Below are positions 1 through 7,647 of a stretch of DNA of 17,023 nucleotides, one piece after another. The notes under the pieces are model-generated. The model saw only the letters and a list, made by a program, of their open reading frames with translations. It did no database searches and was not told where the DNA came from. The position numbers and the translations under genes are program-made. The stretch's first letter is position 1. Every line of letters starts with the position of its first letter. Source of the stretch: JAQVYB01 sp964490935 (GTDB lineage: Bacteria; Verrucomicrobiota; Kiritimatiellia; RZYC01); assembly GCA_964490935.1 (NCBI GenBank), contig CAZBEO010000074.1, positions 1 through 17,023 of the forward strand, in the 5' to 3' direction.

Positions 1-281
1 CGACCAATGCTTCTTTCAAACCGTCAAAGAACCTCTAAATGGATACAGCCCTTAAAAATTAAGCGGAGCGTTTTCAATCAGTCTTTATGAGGGTGCAACA
101 CAGGTGCATGGGCTTTCCATTTCTTGGAATGGCCGGTTGAAACGATCGCGGACTGGAAGTCCACGCCACTTCATTCACCTCGTAGCGGATGCTGTACCTT
201 TTCCCTCTTCCCTGGACGGCGTGCGGCTCGCGCGCCAAGGCGTCAAAGCATCCCTACGCCGGAGTGACTTCTCGCGCCCAA

Positions 282-300
282 GGCGTCGGAGCCCGACGCC
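282..300. repeat. Perfect 8-bp hairpin (GGCGTCGG / CCGACGCC)
   Basis: GGCGTCGG (282-289), a 3-base loop AGC and CCGACGCC (293-300) form a perfect GC-rich hairpin. It sits just after the second copy of the CTCGCGC-CAAGGCGTC direct repeat. No T-run follows, so it is not a classical intrinsic terminator. It looks like part of a small dispersed intergenic repeat. Confidence 0.6.
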
Positions 301-323
301 CTCCAGTCAATGATCTCTTCCCC

Positions 324-345
324 CTTTGTGTCTTTGTGTGAAAAC
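324..345. repeat. Degenerate intergenic repeat, 'CTTTGTGTCTTTGTGTGAAA' type
   Basis: This is an internally repetitive tract in which TTTGTGTC is followed by TTTGTGTG. It belongs to the low-complexity intergenic repeat vocabulary that recurs elsewhere in this window (411-461, 537-620, 3456-3505, 7324-7586). Confidence 0.4.
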
Positions 346-410
346 CTCTTCCTTCTCCGTACTACTATCTCTCATAGTTGTGATTTTTTACGCAACCGTT
401 AACCAAGGAT

Positions 411-461
411 TGCACTGATATCACTGATATATATCCGTATAATCCGTGTCATCCGTGGTTG
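411..461. repeat. Degenerate intergenic repeat, 'AATCCGTGTCATCCGTGG' type
   Basis: The tract has staggered near-repeats: CACTGATAT-CACTGATAT, then ATCCGTATAATCCGTG and TCATCCGTGGTTG. A related tract, with TCCGTGTTATCC and AATCCGTGGTTTA, lies at 3456-3505. No coding potential is seen. Confidence 0.55.
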
Positions 462-536
462 AAATAATTGGTTTGGTTGCGGCTATGCTGCTCCAAGTTT
501 TCCGTGCACTTCAGCGTAAGCGGGTGGTGAAAAATC

Positions 537-620
537 AAACCACTAATTGACACTAACCGGCACTAATCCAAAAGGGGAGAGATTCTCTCGCAAAGGCCGC
601 AATGAGCGCAGAGCAGCATA
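537..620. repeat. Degenerate intergenic repeat copy A (homologous to 7363-7420)
   Basis: Bases 537-595 align with 7363-7420 in the same orientation with few gaps. Shared blocks include AAAC(C)CACTAATYGACACT, CACTAATCCARAGGGG and ATTCTCTCGYAAAG. A CGCAATGAGCGCAGAGCA-like tail (596-620) resembles the 'CGCAAAG-GCGCAAAGA' tail of the second copy. Both copies lie in gaps between genes, and neither has a long open frame. Confidence 0.7.
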
Positions 621-673
621 ACCACAACCATGGATAACCCGTTGTTGAAGGTAAAATAGGTGGTCCACATGGT

Positions 674-702
674 TTAACGAGCGGTCAAGCCCCGTGTATA
701 AT
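674..702 (+). promoter_or_regulatory. Sigma70-like promoter for the secreted calcium-repeat protein
   Basis: TTAACG (674-679, four of six matches to TTGACA) is separated by 17 bases from a perfect TATAAT (697-702). Transcription would start near 709, giving a leader of about 32 bases before the ATG at 741. This is a pattern match only. Confidence 0.5.
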
Positions 703-740
703 AGCAAACGCTTGCGCAACCTGTTGTTTAAGGAGTTTTG

Positions 741-3446
741 ATGTGTTTTAAATTAGATATAAGACGTCTTTCTATATTTCTGGCCTCGATGTCGGCCTTA
801 GCCCTGTTTTCCTGTCCCGTGCGGGCTATCGATCTCACGGTGGTGGAAAATCCTGCCTTGCCCATTATTCTCTCCGGTATCACAGCTACGAATGACTACG
901 AGTTCTATTTCACGCCTGACATAGCGGAGGCTCACCCATGGGTCGTGGCGGAGACGCATATCGATGGGCATAGCCAGGGATGGCTTGCGTGGACGAACGC
1001 TTTGCATGGCTGGGGCAGGAACCTTGATCGAGGCTACTATCACGCGGGACTGGCTGACGATCGCGACGGGGACGGGTTAAGCGACGGATTCGAGGCGGTC
1101 GTGCTGGGGACCGATCCGGACTTGAAGGATACAGATTCTAACGGTTTGCGGGATGGTGACGAAGACTTCGACGGGGATGGCAAAACCAATCTCGAAGAGT
1201 ACAACAGTCCGAACTTCGCGCGGCATGATCCCATCGGAGGTTCATCCAATCCCTGGCACCCCGATACAGACGGTGACGGCGTTTCAGACGGGCCAAACGT
1301 GCCGCCCGGCTGGGTGCTCTCACCGGGACCCGATGCTTTCCCCCTGGATCCAGCCGGTGCAGTGGACACCGACCACGACGGCCGGACAGATGCGCTGACA
1401 GGCGATTCCAATAGCAATCCACCGCTGGAAGAAGACGAAGACGGAAACAAGATTCTGCTCTCGGATACGTTTGATGCGTTGTCGACGAACTGGCATAGCG
1501 TGTATTTGGCAGGGGGTAGCGGCGGCAATCATATCGTGACGTCAGGGCGCATGCAGGTTCAGGCGGGACAGGCGGGTGCGAGGTATGGCACCTATCACGG
1601 GACCTCGATGCAGGGCCACTTTGTGGTGGAGGTTGAGTTCACGAATAACCTGGCCGGCGGCCTGGGTTTGATCCAAGTCAACAACGGTGCCCCTGACACC
1701 AATAACTTCACATTGATCCGGATCGGAACGAACGGGGTGGGTGACGTCGTCATCAGTCTCCGTGACAGGCAGAGCGGTGTGGATGATGTGCTCGATAATA
1801 CGGGACTGCTGAGTTCGACGCAACGCCTGGCTCGTTACTCGCACACGGTGACCAACCGATATTCATCTCCTTTTGAAGGGACGACAAAGAGGCTTCGCAT
1901 TTTCAGAGATGATCGAGCGGATTTCTTCCATTATTACTACTCCGTCGGGAAGGAGATACGCGGCGAGTGGGCGGACGGCTGGGTAGAACTGGCACCATCG
2001 CACTGTTGGGGCAGTGACACGCAAGCATATTGCGTGGTTCTGTACGCTGACGCGGAAGACGGGGGCTCAGCATCGGTTGATTTCGATAACCTGACCGTGA
2101 CGCGCAAGCAGGAGAATGACCGGGATGATCGATGGATGGGGTTCCAACTCTCGGAACGTGAGTACAACTGGTCAGGCTATGCAGGTGATGCTTTGGTCGT
2201 TACGTTCGGTGATGAGTTCCCGTACAGCGATCAGGACCGGAAATTCGTATTCTGGTCGCGTTTCAACTACGTCCCGTCATGGCATTTGAGTGATCAGCTC
2301 CATTACTCCTATGAGTTCTGTGAGACGTGGGGAGGCGATAATCGAGGTTGTCACGAACCCATGTCGGATCGTATGCATCGCTGGACACAGGTGGAAGTCC
2401 TTGAAGACAACCCGGTTCGGAAGGTCATCCACTGGGAATACGTGCTATGTAATCCGGACTACAAGGTGCCGGACGACGATCAGGGGACGCAATTGCCCGA
2501 GGGCGATGAATACTGGACGCTGTACCCGGACGGGTCGGCTGTTCGTCACATTCTTTATACACCTAAGCTCGATACCGATTTCCGGCAGTGGAACGAGGTG
2601 GCCGAGTTGATGGTGATCGCGGACTCAACGAGCGATCCCGACAATCACACGGCTAGCCCCGCTTTAACGATCATGAACCTGGAAGGGACTACAGATAAAT
2701 TCTTCCCCCCCGTGACCCAATCGTACAAAGACAAAGTCAACGAGTGGAATCAGTTTATCATCATGACGCATTTCACGGACGGCATGGATGCTTTTGCCGC
2801 CTTTTCGCATGGCGGAGATATCACGAATACCTATTCCGGATACAAACTGACCACCGACATTGCATGGCATAACCCGTCGTTCGCGATGTCGCATTGGCCC
2901 GTAGGACTGGAGCCGTACGAAGAAGATAATTACACGGTAGGGACCTGGCCGGCAGAGGTGTCGCACGCCAGCCTCATGGGCATCAGCGCCTATTTCGGGC
3001 ATGCCGAATGGACAAACAATTACAAGCTGGATGAGCGGGGCAGAAAATACAGGGACTGGACTTCGCTCGTCGGACTTCATGATGCCAATGACCTTCCGGG
3101 CATTCGCGCTAAAGTGAAGTCATGGCTTTATCCCGGCGCAATCACAATCCTGGGTTCGAATTCCGTATTCCGCGGCATCGATTATCAGCAACGATCGTTG
3201 ATGTTCGAGCGTACGGGTGCTGTCAACCGTTGTCATTTCGAGATTGATCCATCCGCCTTCACGAGCACCGTCATTAACCCGGTTTTCGAGATCGAGAACT
3301 GGGATGCGGAAAGCATGAGGCTCTCCATGGATGGCACAAATCTCATCCAGCATACGGACTACCGCAGCTACGCAGACGGAACAAACGCTCTCGTGTGGCT
3401 CAATCGCACCTTTGGCAATGCTCGAACATTCGTGTTGTCGGAATAG
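741..3446 (+). CDS. Large secreted protein with thrombospondin-type-3-like calcium-binding repeats, function unknown
   Basis: The protein has 901 residues. The start is ATG 741, five bases after AGGAG (731-735); a TTG at 738 is in frame but poorly placed. Residues 1-29 form a Sec signal peptide with a hydrophobic core (SIFLASMSALALF) and a likely cut after PVRA. Residues 107-150 and 174-236 hold Asp-rich motifs (DRDGDGLSDG, DTDSNGLRDGDED, DFDGDGKTN, DTDGDGVSDG, DTDHDGRTD) typical of thrombospondin type 3 / dockerin-like calcium loops. Residues 238-455 look like a beta-rich jelly-roll (laminin-G/concanavalin-like) segment opening with LLSDTFDALSTNW. The rest, to residue 901, is rich in Trp, Tyr and His and matches no family I can name; a carbohydrate-active module is possible but unproven. 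It is followed by non-coding sequence. Codon use is less C-ending than in the gene at 4024. Confidence 0.8.
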   Translation: MCFKLDIRRLSIFLASMSALALFSCPVRAIDLTVVENPALPIILSGITATNDYEFYFTPDIAEAHPWVVAETHIDGHSQGWLAWTNALHGWGRNLDRGYYHAGLADDRDGDGLSDGFEAVVLGTDPDLKDTDSNGLRDGDEDFDGDGKTNLEEYNSPNFARHDPIGGSSNPWHPDTDGDGVSDGPNVPPGWVLSPGPDAFPLDPAGAVDTDHDGRTDALTGDSNSNPPLEEDEDGNKILLSDTFDALSTNWHSVYLAGGSGGNHIVTSGRMQVQAGQAGARYGTYHGTSMQGHFVVEVEFTNNLAGGLGLIQVNNGAPDTNNFTLIRIGTNGVGDVVISLRDRQSGVDDVLDNTGLLSSTQRLARYSHTVTNRYSSPFEGTTKRLRIFRDDRADFFHYYYSVGKEIRGEWADGWVELAPSHCWGSDTQAYCVVLYADAEDGGSASVDFDNLTVTRKQENDRDDRWMGFQLSEREYNWSGYAGDALVVTFGDEFPYSDQDRKFVFWSRFNYVPSWHLSDQLHYSYEFCETWGGDNRGCHEPMSDRMHRWTQVEVLEDNPVRKVIHWEYVLCNPDYKVPDDDQGTQLPEGDEYWTLYPDGSAVRHILYTPKLDTDFRQWNEVAELMVIADSTSDPDNHTASPALTIMNLEGTTDKFFPPVTQSYKDKVNEWNQFIIMTHFTDGMDAFAAFSHGGDITNTYSGYKLTTDIAWHNPSFAMSHWPVGLEPYEEDNYTVGTWPAEVSHASLMGISAYFGHAEWTNNYKLDERGRKYRDWTSLVGLHDANDLPGIRAKVKSWLYPGAITILGSNSVFRGIDYQQRSLMFERTGAVNRCHFEIDPSAFTSTVINPVFEIENWDAESMRLSMDGTNLIQHTDYRSYADGTNALVWLNRTFGNARTFVLSE

Positions 3447-3455
3447 CTTACACAT

Positions 3456-3505
3456 TATACGGATGGATTGAACAGGTCCGTGTTATCCAAGCAATCCGTG
3501 GTTTA
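3456..3505. repeat. Degenerate intergenic repeat, 'TCCGTGTTATCC...AATCCGTGGTTTA' type
   Basis: This tract just downstream of the stop at 3446 resembles 411-461: ATACGGATGGATT, then TCCGTGTTATCC, then AATCCGTGGTTTA. The rest of 3447-3686 has no recognisable gene or terminator. A frame open from 3531 merely runs into the true start at 3687. Confidence 0.5.
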
Positions 3506-3686
3506 GGAATATACGGAGGGCACGCGGCTCATGCGCCACTCCAAACCACCCATCAAAAAACGTTCCAATCATTACACTGTCGGCGGGGACTTCTTGTCGG
3601 CTCGATTCGCCTTTACATCCCCGCCCTTCCCCCGCATTCTCTGCATAGTTTCCACGAATGAAAACACGTTACCGGAGGGGTGTATC

Positions 3687-3908
3687 ATGAATGAAGCCAT
3701 TACCGATCGCGACCGCAAGCTGGCCGAGGGCTGTCTGACATGTCCCGCCTGCAATCACGCCCGCAAGAAACAGCGCGGTTTCTTTTTCTGGTTCGTGAAA
3801 AAAATCGAGGGCGCCATCTGTCCTCAGTGCAAGGCCTACGAAAAGGTCTACGGACGCAAGGCTCACGAAAAAATTCCGCAGGAATTCACCAACACGCCCG
3901 CACACTGA
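3687..3908 (+). CDS. Small zinc-ribbon protein (two CPxC knuckles)
   Basis: The protein has 73 residues. ATG 3687 lies eight bases after a strong GGAGG (3674-3678), which fixes the start; an ATG at 3531 in the same frame has no such signal and would add non-protein-like sequence. Two CxxC pairs, C19-P-A-C22 and C45-P-Q-C48, make a likely four-cysteine zinc ribbon. They are separated by a basic, aromatic stretch (RKKQRGFFFWFVKK) and followed by a charged tail. No signal peptide is seen, so it is probably cytoplasmic or membrane-surface. It lies 115 bases upstream of the TPR/deacetylase/porin gene on the same strand. The glycosyltransferase at 11625-13154 also has an N-terminal zinc-ribbon-like Cys cluster. 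The family and function are not recognised. Confidence 0.75.
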   Translation: MNEAITDRDRKLAEGCLTCPACNHARKKQRGFFFWFVKKIEGAICPQCKAYEKVYGRKAHEKIPQEFTNTPAH

Positions 3909-4023
3909 TTGATCTTTACATCAGGGCGTTGCGTCTTCATCCTTATCCCCGTTGCTGATTGAGTTTTTCCACCGGGCGGATACGCGCGGGTGAATTAAAA
4001 CGTATTTGGAGGAGAACGTCGCC

Positions 4024-7000
4024 ATGAAAGATGCTTCCATCCGGCTGGACTATTCACCCCATTCTCTCGTCCTCTTTCTGTTGGTGGCGATAAGCGCGTG
4101 GTACGCGGCAACGGCGCGTTCCGCCGATCCCGAACCCACGTCCGTGCCGATCGTGCTTGAATTTCAGGCCATTCAGTCAAACATCGACAGCAACAACTAT
4201 CCCGCTGCCATCGCGTCACTCGAGGCCATCATCCAGCGCGACCCCTCGCAGCACAAGGCTTGGGAAATGCTCGGCTGGGCTTACTGGCGGACCGGCCAGC
4301 AGCAGAAAGCCATCGCCCTCTGGGAAAAACTGCGTTTCATCAATCCCAACCTCCCCCTGGCCTGCAATCTGCTGGCACGGGCCTCCGCTGAAACCAATGG
4401 TTTGCGCCAGACCATCGGCTATCTGCGCGAGAGTCTGCGCATCGACCCCGATCAGCCCGATACCCTCTATTATCTCGCACGCGTCCTCCGCTGGAATAGC
4501 GAGTTCCCCGAGTCCATCGGCCTCTTTGAAAAGACCCTTGAGCTGCGTCCGGATGATCCCACCGTACAACTCGAACTCGCCCGTGCCTGCACCGCCGACT
4601 GGCAGTATGCCAAGGCCCTGCCCATCTGGCAGAGCCTTCTCGAAGCCGAGCCGGACAACCAGGAATACGCCGGTCAACTGGCCCTCTGCGAATTGCACAC
4701 CGGAAACCGCGAAGGCGCCCTTGAGCAGGCCTCCGAAATAATCGAACAACATCCGGAAGACCTGCGCACGCTCGAAGTGGCCATTGCCGCTGCCGAACTT
4801 TCCGACGATCCGGCACAAGCCCTCGACCCCCTGCGCCGCCTCATGGAAATGCAGAAAACCCCCGCTGAGCGGGAGCGGGTGCGCGTACGCCTGATTCGCT
4901 TGCTCATTAAGCTCTTTCAATTGGACCCCGCACGCTATGGACTCGAAGAGGCCATAAGCCACACCCAGGAACGTGTCGATGAATTTCCCACCTCGGCGGA
5001 TGCCCGCCTGCTCATGGGCGAACTGTGTACCCTCGACGGCCAACTCGACAGGGCCATCGACTATTTCAACTACGTGATCGAGCGCCTGAACCCTTACAAC
5101 CGCCGCGCGTACCGCGGCCTCTTCGAGGTTTATGTGGCCAAAAAAGATTTTGCCAAGGCACGCATTCAATTGGCCGGCCTGGCCACATTCAATCCAATGG
5201 ACCCATACCTCTATTACCATGAAGCCCGTCTCCAGGCCGCTCGCACCGATTATTATGCCGCACGGGCCGCGCTTGACCAACTGGAAGCCGCCGGGGCACG
5301 CGGTGCCGTGGCCTGCCTGCTCTACCACGGTCTCACCCCCAGCCCCTACTTTGCCGACGCGCTCTATGTGGATCGTTTCCGCGACCACATGCAGGCCCTG
5401 ATGGGCGCCGGCGTGGAATTCGTGCGTGCCGAAACCCTGCGGAACGAACTCGGCCCAGCCCAGATCATGCCACCCGAAAGCAACGTGCCCGACCACCATC
5501 CAAAAATTCGCGTGCAGGTCAACTTCGACGACGCCCGCCGCGACTCCATGCGCTACGGCACCCAGATCGCACAAGAACTCGGCCTTGTATTCACCATGCA
5601 CATTCCCGTGGGCTATATCCTGCAACACCATTCCTTCATCTGCACCTGGGAGCAGCTTCGCGAGTACAAACAGACCGGACGCTGGGAATACGGAAGTCAT
5701 CTCCTCAATGCCGCCATTCTCTCGCCCGTCAATGAAGACGGAACCCTCTGGCACAACCTGCCCAACCGCATCTGGCTGCCCGAATTCCAACGCCTCGAAA
5801 CCCCCGATGAATATCACGAGCGAGTCAAACGCGACTTCGAGGAAAGCCAACGCATCCTCCGGCAGGAACTCGGCGGACCATTTAATTTCGTATCCTATCC
5901 CTTCGGCGACATCGGCCAGGAAGACACCATCAACGTCAAAAACCCCATCCAAACGGTGCTTGCAAACGCCGCCGAGACCTATGACGTCGGCTTTATTCAG
6001 AGTAGCTTCGGCTATGCCGTCGCGGGCGACAACCCCCTCCTTTATCAACGCACCGAACCCGACAACTGGATGGCTGGCTCCAATCTCGTGGAAATGCTCT
6101 ATGAGAATCATCCCGTCTTTCTCGCACGGCGTATGCGTGCCGAATTCGCCGCCCTCGAAGGCAAGCCGCATCTCGCCCTGGAAATGCTGAAAAAACTGAA
6201 GGAAGACGGCTACCCCGATACCTCGTACGACAAGGTCTCCAAATACGTCCGCTCACGCCTCGCCGGGCAAGCCGGGTCCACCGCTCCTATGGCTATTCAG
6301 GAAAACACCCGTTTCTGGGATATGGACCTGCGCAAACCCTACCTCGACGTTTCTGCAAGTTACTTCCGCGATAACCAGACCCGCAAAAATTGGGGCTTTT
6401 CCGTTGAAGGCGGCGCGAACCTGACGCCAGCGCTCAAACTCGGCGTACACGCAGGCATTGGACAGCTCAAGCAAGATGCCACCAGCAACGACGTCGCCGA
6501 GGCCGAGGGCCGGACCCTCAAAGTCGATGAGAAAAACGCGGGCGCCAAAGCCTTCTACAAATTTTCCAACGGCATCAGTCTCGCCGGGGACCTCACTCTG
6601 CGCGATTTTTCCGGCGACGCCTCCCACAACGAAGCCGCCTACTCACTTGAAACCCAGTTTCGTCCTATCCTTTTCGTGGATGTCATGCTCCGTTTCGAGC
6701 ACGACATGGTCCCCTCCGCCCTCGCCGTCTATCAGAACGTCCGCTACAACGCGCCACTCGGCTACTCCGTGATCCACCTGCAGGACTGGTGGAACGCCAC
6801 CCTCGCCGCCGCGCACTATGATTTCAGCGACAGCAATGATCGCGACCACCTTCGCGCTGGGACTTCCTGGACCATCTGGGAGCGCACCGGCATGAACATC
6901 GGCCTGAATTATGCCTACGTCACGTCCGATGAAGACCGCGAAGCCTACTGGACCCCCTACGAACTCAACCGCTACTTCGCTGAAGTCGGTTTTAAAGGCA

Positions 7001-7290
7001 CCTACCTCAACAACTACTACGACCTCAGTCTACGTTACGGGCGCGGACGAGAATCCGTGCGACCCGAGGACAAAGAAGCCTACAGCCGCAACATCGAAAT
7101 TGCCAAACGCGATAACTGGACCGCTCTCCCCGAAGAGCCTGAGCAAAACTGGGAACCCGTCATCGGCGCGTCGATTTCCCTGCGCATCCCCATCCGCGAA
7201 CTCCTCAAGGCCCGCCTCAACTCCTCTTACAACAAGTTGCCCAATTACAACGAATTCAACCTGGAAGCCGGCCTCGAACTCACCTTCTAA
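4024..7290 (+). CDS. PgaA-like outer-membrane polysaccharide export porin with TPRs and an inserted CE4 deacetylase-like domain
   Basis: The protein has 1088 residues. ATG 4024 follows GGAGGAG (4008-4014); a TTG at 4006 overlaps that signal and is unlikely. Residues 1-33 form a signal peptide (SLVLFLLVAISAW core, likely cut near ARSA). Residues 45-425 are TPR-like helical repeats (for example HKAWEMLGWAYWRTGQQQKAI, DTLYYLARVLRWNSEFPESI). Residues 495-690 are a polysaccharide-deacetylase (NodB/CE4) fold: motif 1 NFDD (500-503), motif 2 GSH (H559) and motif 3 YPFGD (625-629). The second His expected five residues after H559 is Ala. Residues about 765-1088 are alternating aromatic beta-strands ending in LELTF, an outer-membrane barrel of about 16-strand size. 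E. coli PgaA is TPR plus barrel and PgaB carries the deacetylase, so this is a PgaA/PgaB-type fusion. It probably binds, processes and exports a hexosamine-containing exopolysaccharide. It converges with the synthase operon. Confidence 0.8.
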   Translation: MKDASIRLDYSPHSLVLFLLVAISAWYAATARSADPEPTSVPIVLEFQAIQSNIDSNNYPAAIASLEAIIQRDPSQHKAWEMLGWAYWRTGQQQKAIALWEKLRFINPNLPLACNLLARASAETNGLRQTIGYLRESLRIDPDQPDTLYYLARVLRWNSEFPESIGLFEKTLELRPDDPTVQLELARACTADWQYAKALPIWQSLLEAEPDNQEYAGQLALCELHTGNREGALEQASEIIEQHPEDLRTLEVAIAAAELSDDPAQALDPLRRLMEMQKTPAERERVRVRLIRLLIKLFQLDPARYGLEEAISHTQERVDEFPTSADARLLMGELCTLDGQLDRAIDYFNYVIERLNPYNRRAYRGLFEVYVAKKDFAKARIQLAGLATFNPMDPYLYYHEARLQAARTDYYAARAALDQLEAAGARGAVACLLYHGLTPSPYFADALYVDRFRDHMQALMGAGVEFVRAETLRNELGPAQIMPPESNVPDHHPKIRVQVNFDDARRDSMRYGTQIAQELGLVFTMHIPVGYILQHHSFICTWEQLREYKQTGRWEYGSHLLNAAILSPVNEDGTLWHNLPNRIWLPEFQRLETPDEYHERVKRDFEESQRILRQELGGPFNFVSYPFGDIGQEDTINVKNPIQTVLANAAETYDVGFIQSSFGYAVAGDNPLLYQRTEPDNWMAGSNLVEMLYENHPVFLARRMRAEFAALEGKPHLALEMLKKLKEDGYPDTSYDKVSKYVRSRLAGQAGSTAPMAIQENTRFWDMDLRKPYLDVSASYFRDNQTRKNWGFSVEGGANLTPALKLGVHAGIGQLKQDATSNDVAEAEGRTLKVDEKNAGAKAFYKFSNGISLAGDLTLRDFSGDASHNEAAYSLETQFRPILFVDVMLRFEHDMVPSALAVYQNVRYNAPLGYSVIHLQDWWNATLAAAHYDFSDSNDRDHLRAGTSWTIWERTGMNIGLNYAYVTSDEDREAYWTPYELNRYFAEVGFKGTYLNNYYDLSLRYGRGRESVRPEDKEAYSRNIEIAKRDNWTALPEEPEQNWEPVIGASISLRIPIRELLKARLNSSYNKLPNYNEFNLEAGLELTF

Positions 7291-7647
7291 GTTCTCCGCA
7301 AAAACCCGGAATTAACACGGTGATTGGCCGCGAAAGAGCGCAAGGGGCGTAAAGGTCCGGGGAAACCCACTAATCGACACTCGTTTTCACTAATCCAGAG
7401 GGGGGCATTCTCTCGTAAAGTATGGGAAGCGCAAAGAAAGAGAGGTAAAGATTCTTCACCACCCGCTTCGCTGGAGAACACGGGATTTGCAGGAGGAATA
7501 GTTTATCAAATAAAAGGACGCTGAGGACAGCATCCCTCTAAAAGCTCTCCTTATTTCTATGCGTTCTGTGCGCTCTTTGCGGTGAATTCTCCCCTCCCGC
7601 CCGACTTCTGTCTTCTGGCTTCTGACATCCGGATTGCAGCCAGCCGA
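7291..7647. other. Repeat-filled gap between convergent genes
   Basis: These 357 bases separate two convergent stop codons. They contain the second copy of the 'CACTAAT' repeat (7363-7420) and 'CGCAAAG'-type tracts. Near the edges lies an imperfect inverted pair: CCGCGAAAGAGCGCAAGGGGCG (about 7328-7349), and the complement-like TGCGTTCTGTGCGCTCTTTGCGG (about 7560-7582). A 66-codon frame here is only a translation of the repeats. No clear intrinsic terminator is seen. Confidence 0.6.
7363..7420. repeat. Degenerate intergenic repeat copy B (homologous to 537-595)
   Basis: This is a same-orientation homologue of 537-595 with shared CACTAATYGACACT, CACTAATCCARAGGGG and ATTCTCTCGYAAAG blocks. It is followed by GCGCAAAGAAAGAGAG, again like the sequence after copy A. 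Confidence 0.7.

Larger units (their letters stand above)
1..740. other. Long non-coding leader region upstream of the secreted calcium-repeat protein
   Basis: I see no convincing gene here. A short open frame at 104-313 has no Shine-Dalgarno sequence, has an Arg/Ser/Pro-rich translation and runs through a repeat hairpin, so I treat it as chance. The region holds a near-duplicate pair of CTCGCGC(GC)CAAGGCGTC at about 227-244 and 271-287, a perfect hairpin at 282-300, several degenerate intergenic repeats (324-345, 411-461, 537-620) and a sigma70-like promoter at 674-702. Nothing is recognised in 1-100; it could be downstream sequence of a gene outside the window. Confidence 0.6.

Noticed and set aside
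104..313. 69-codon open frame
   Set aside because: It has no Shine-Dalgarno sequence, a basic low-complexity translation, and overlaps the direct repeats and hairpin at 227-300.
411..461. Possible CRISPR or tandem array from the repeated ATCCGTG units
   Set aside because: The units are short, imperfect and irregularly spaced, with no spacers of constant length and no cas genes in the window.
3531..3686. Upstream extension of the zinc-ribbon gene to ATG 3531
   Set aside because: It has no ribosome site. ATG 3687 has a strong GGAGG at eight bases, and the added residues look like translated intergenic sequence.
4216..6171. 651-codon open frame on the minus strand
   Set aside because: It is antisense to the TPR/deacetylase region of the porin gene. 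The Gly/Ala/Val/Phe-rich translation shows no domain and arises from strong C-ending codon bias in the true gene.
7324..7524. 66-codon open frame in the convergent gap
   Set aside because: The translation is simply the dispersed repeats read through. No start signal or family resemblance is seen.
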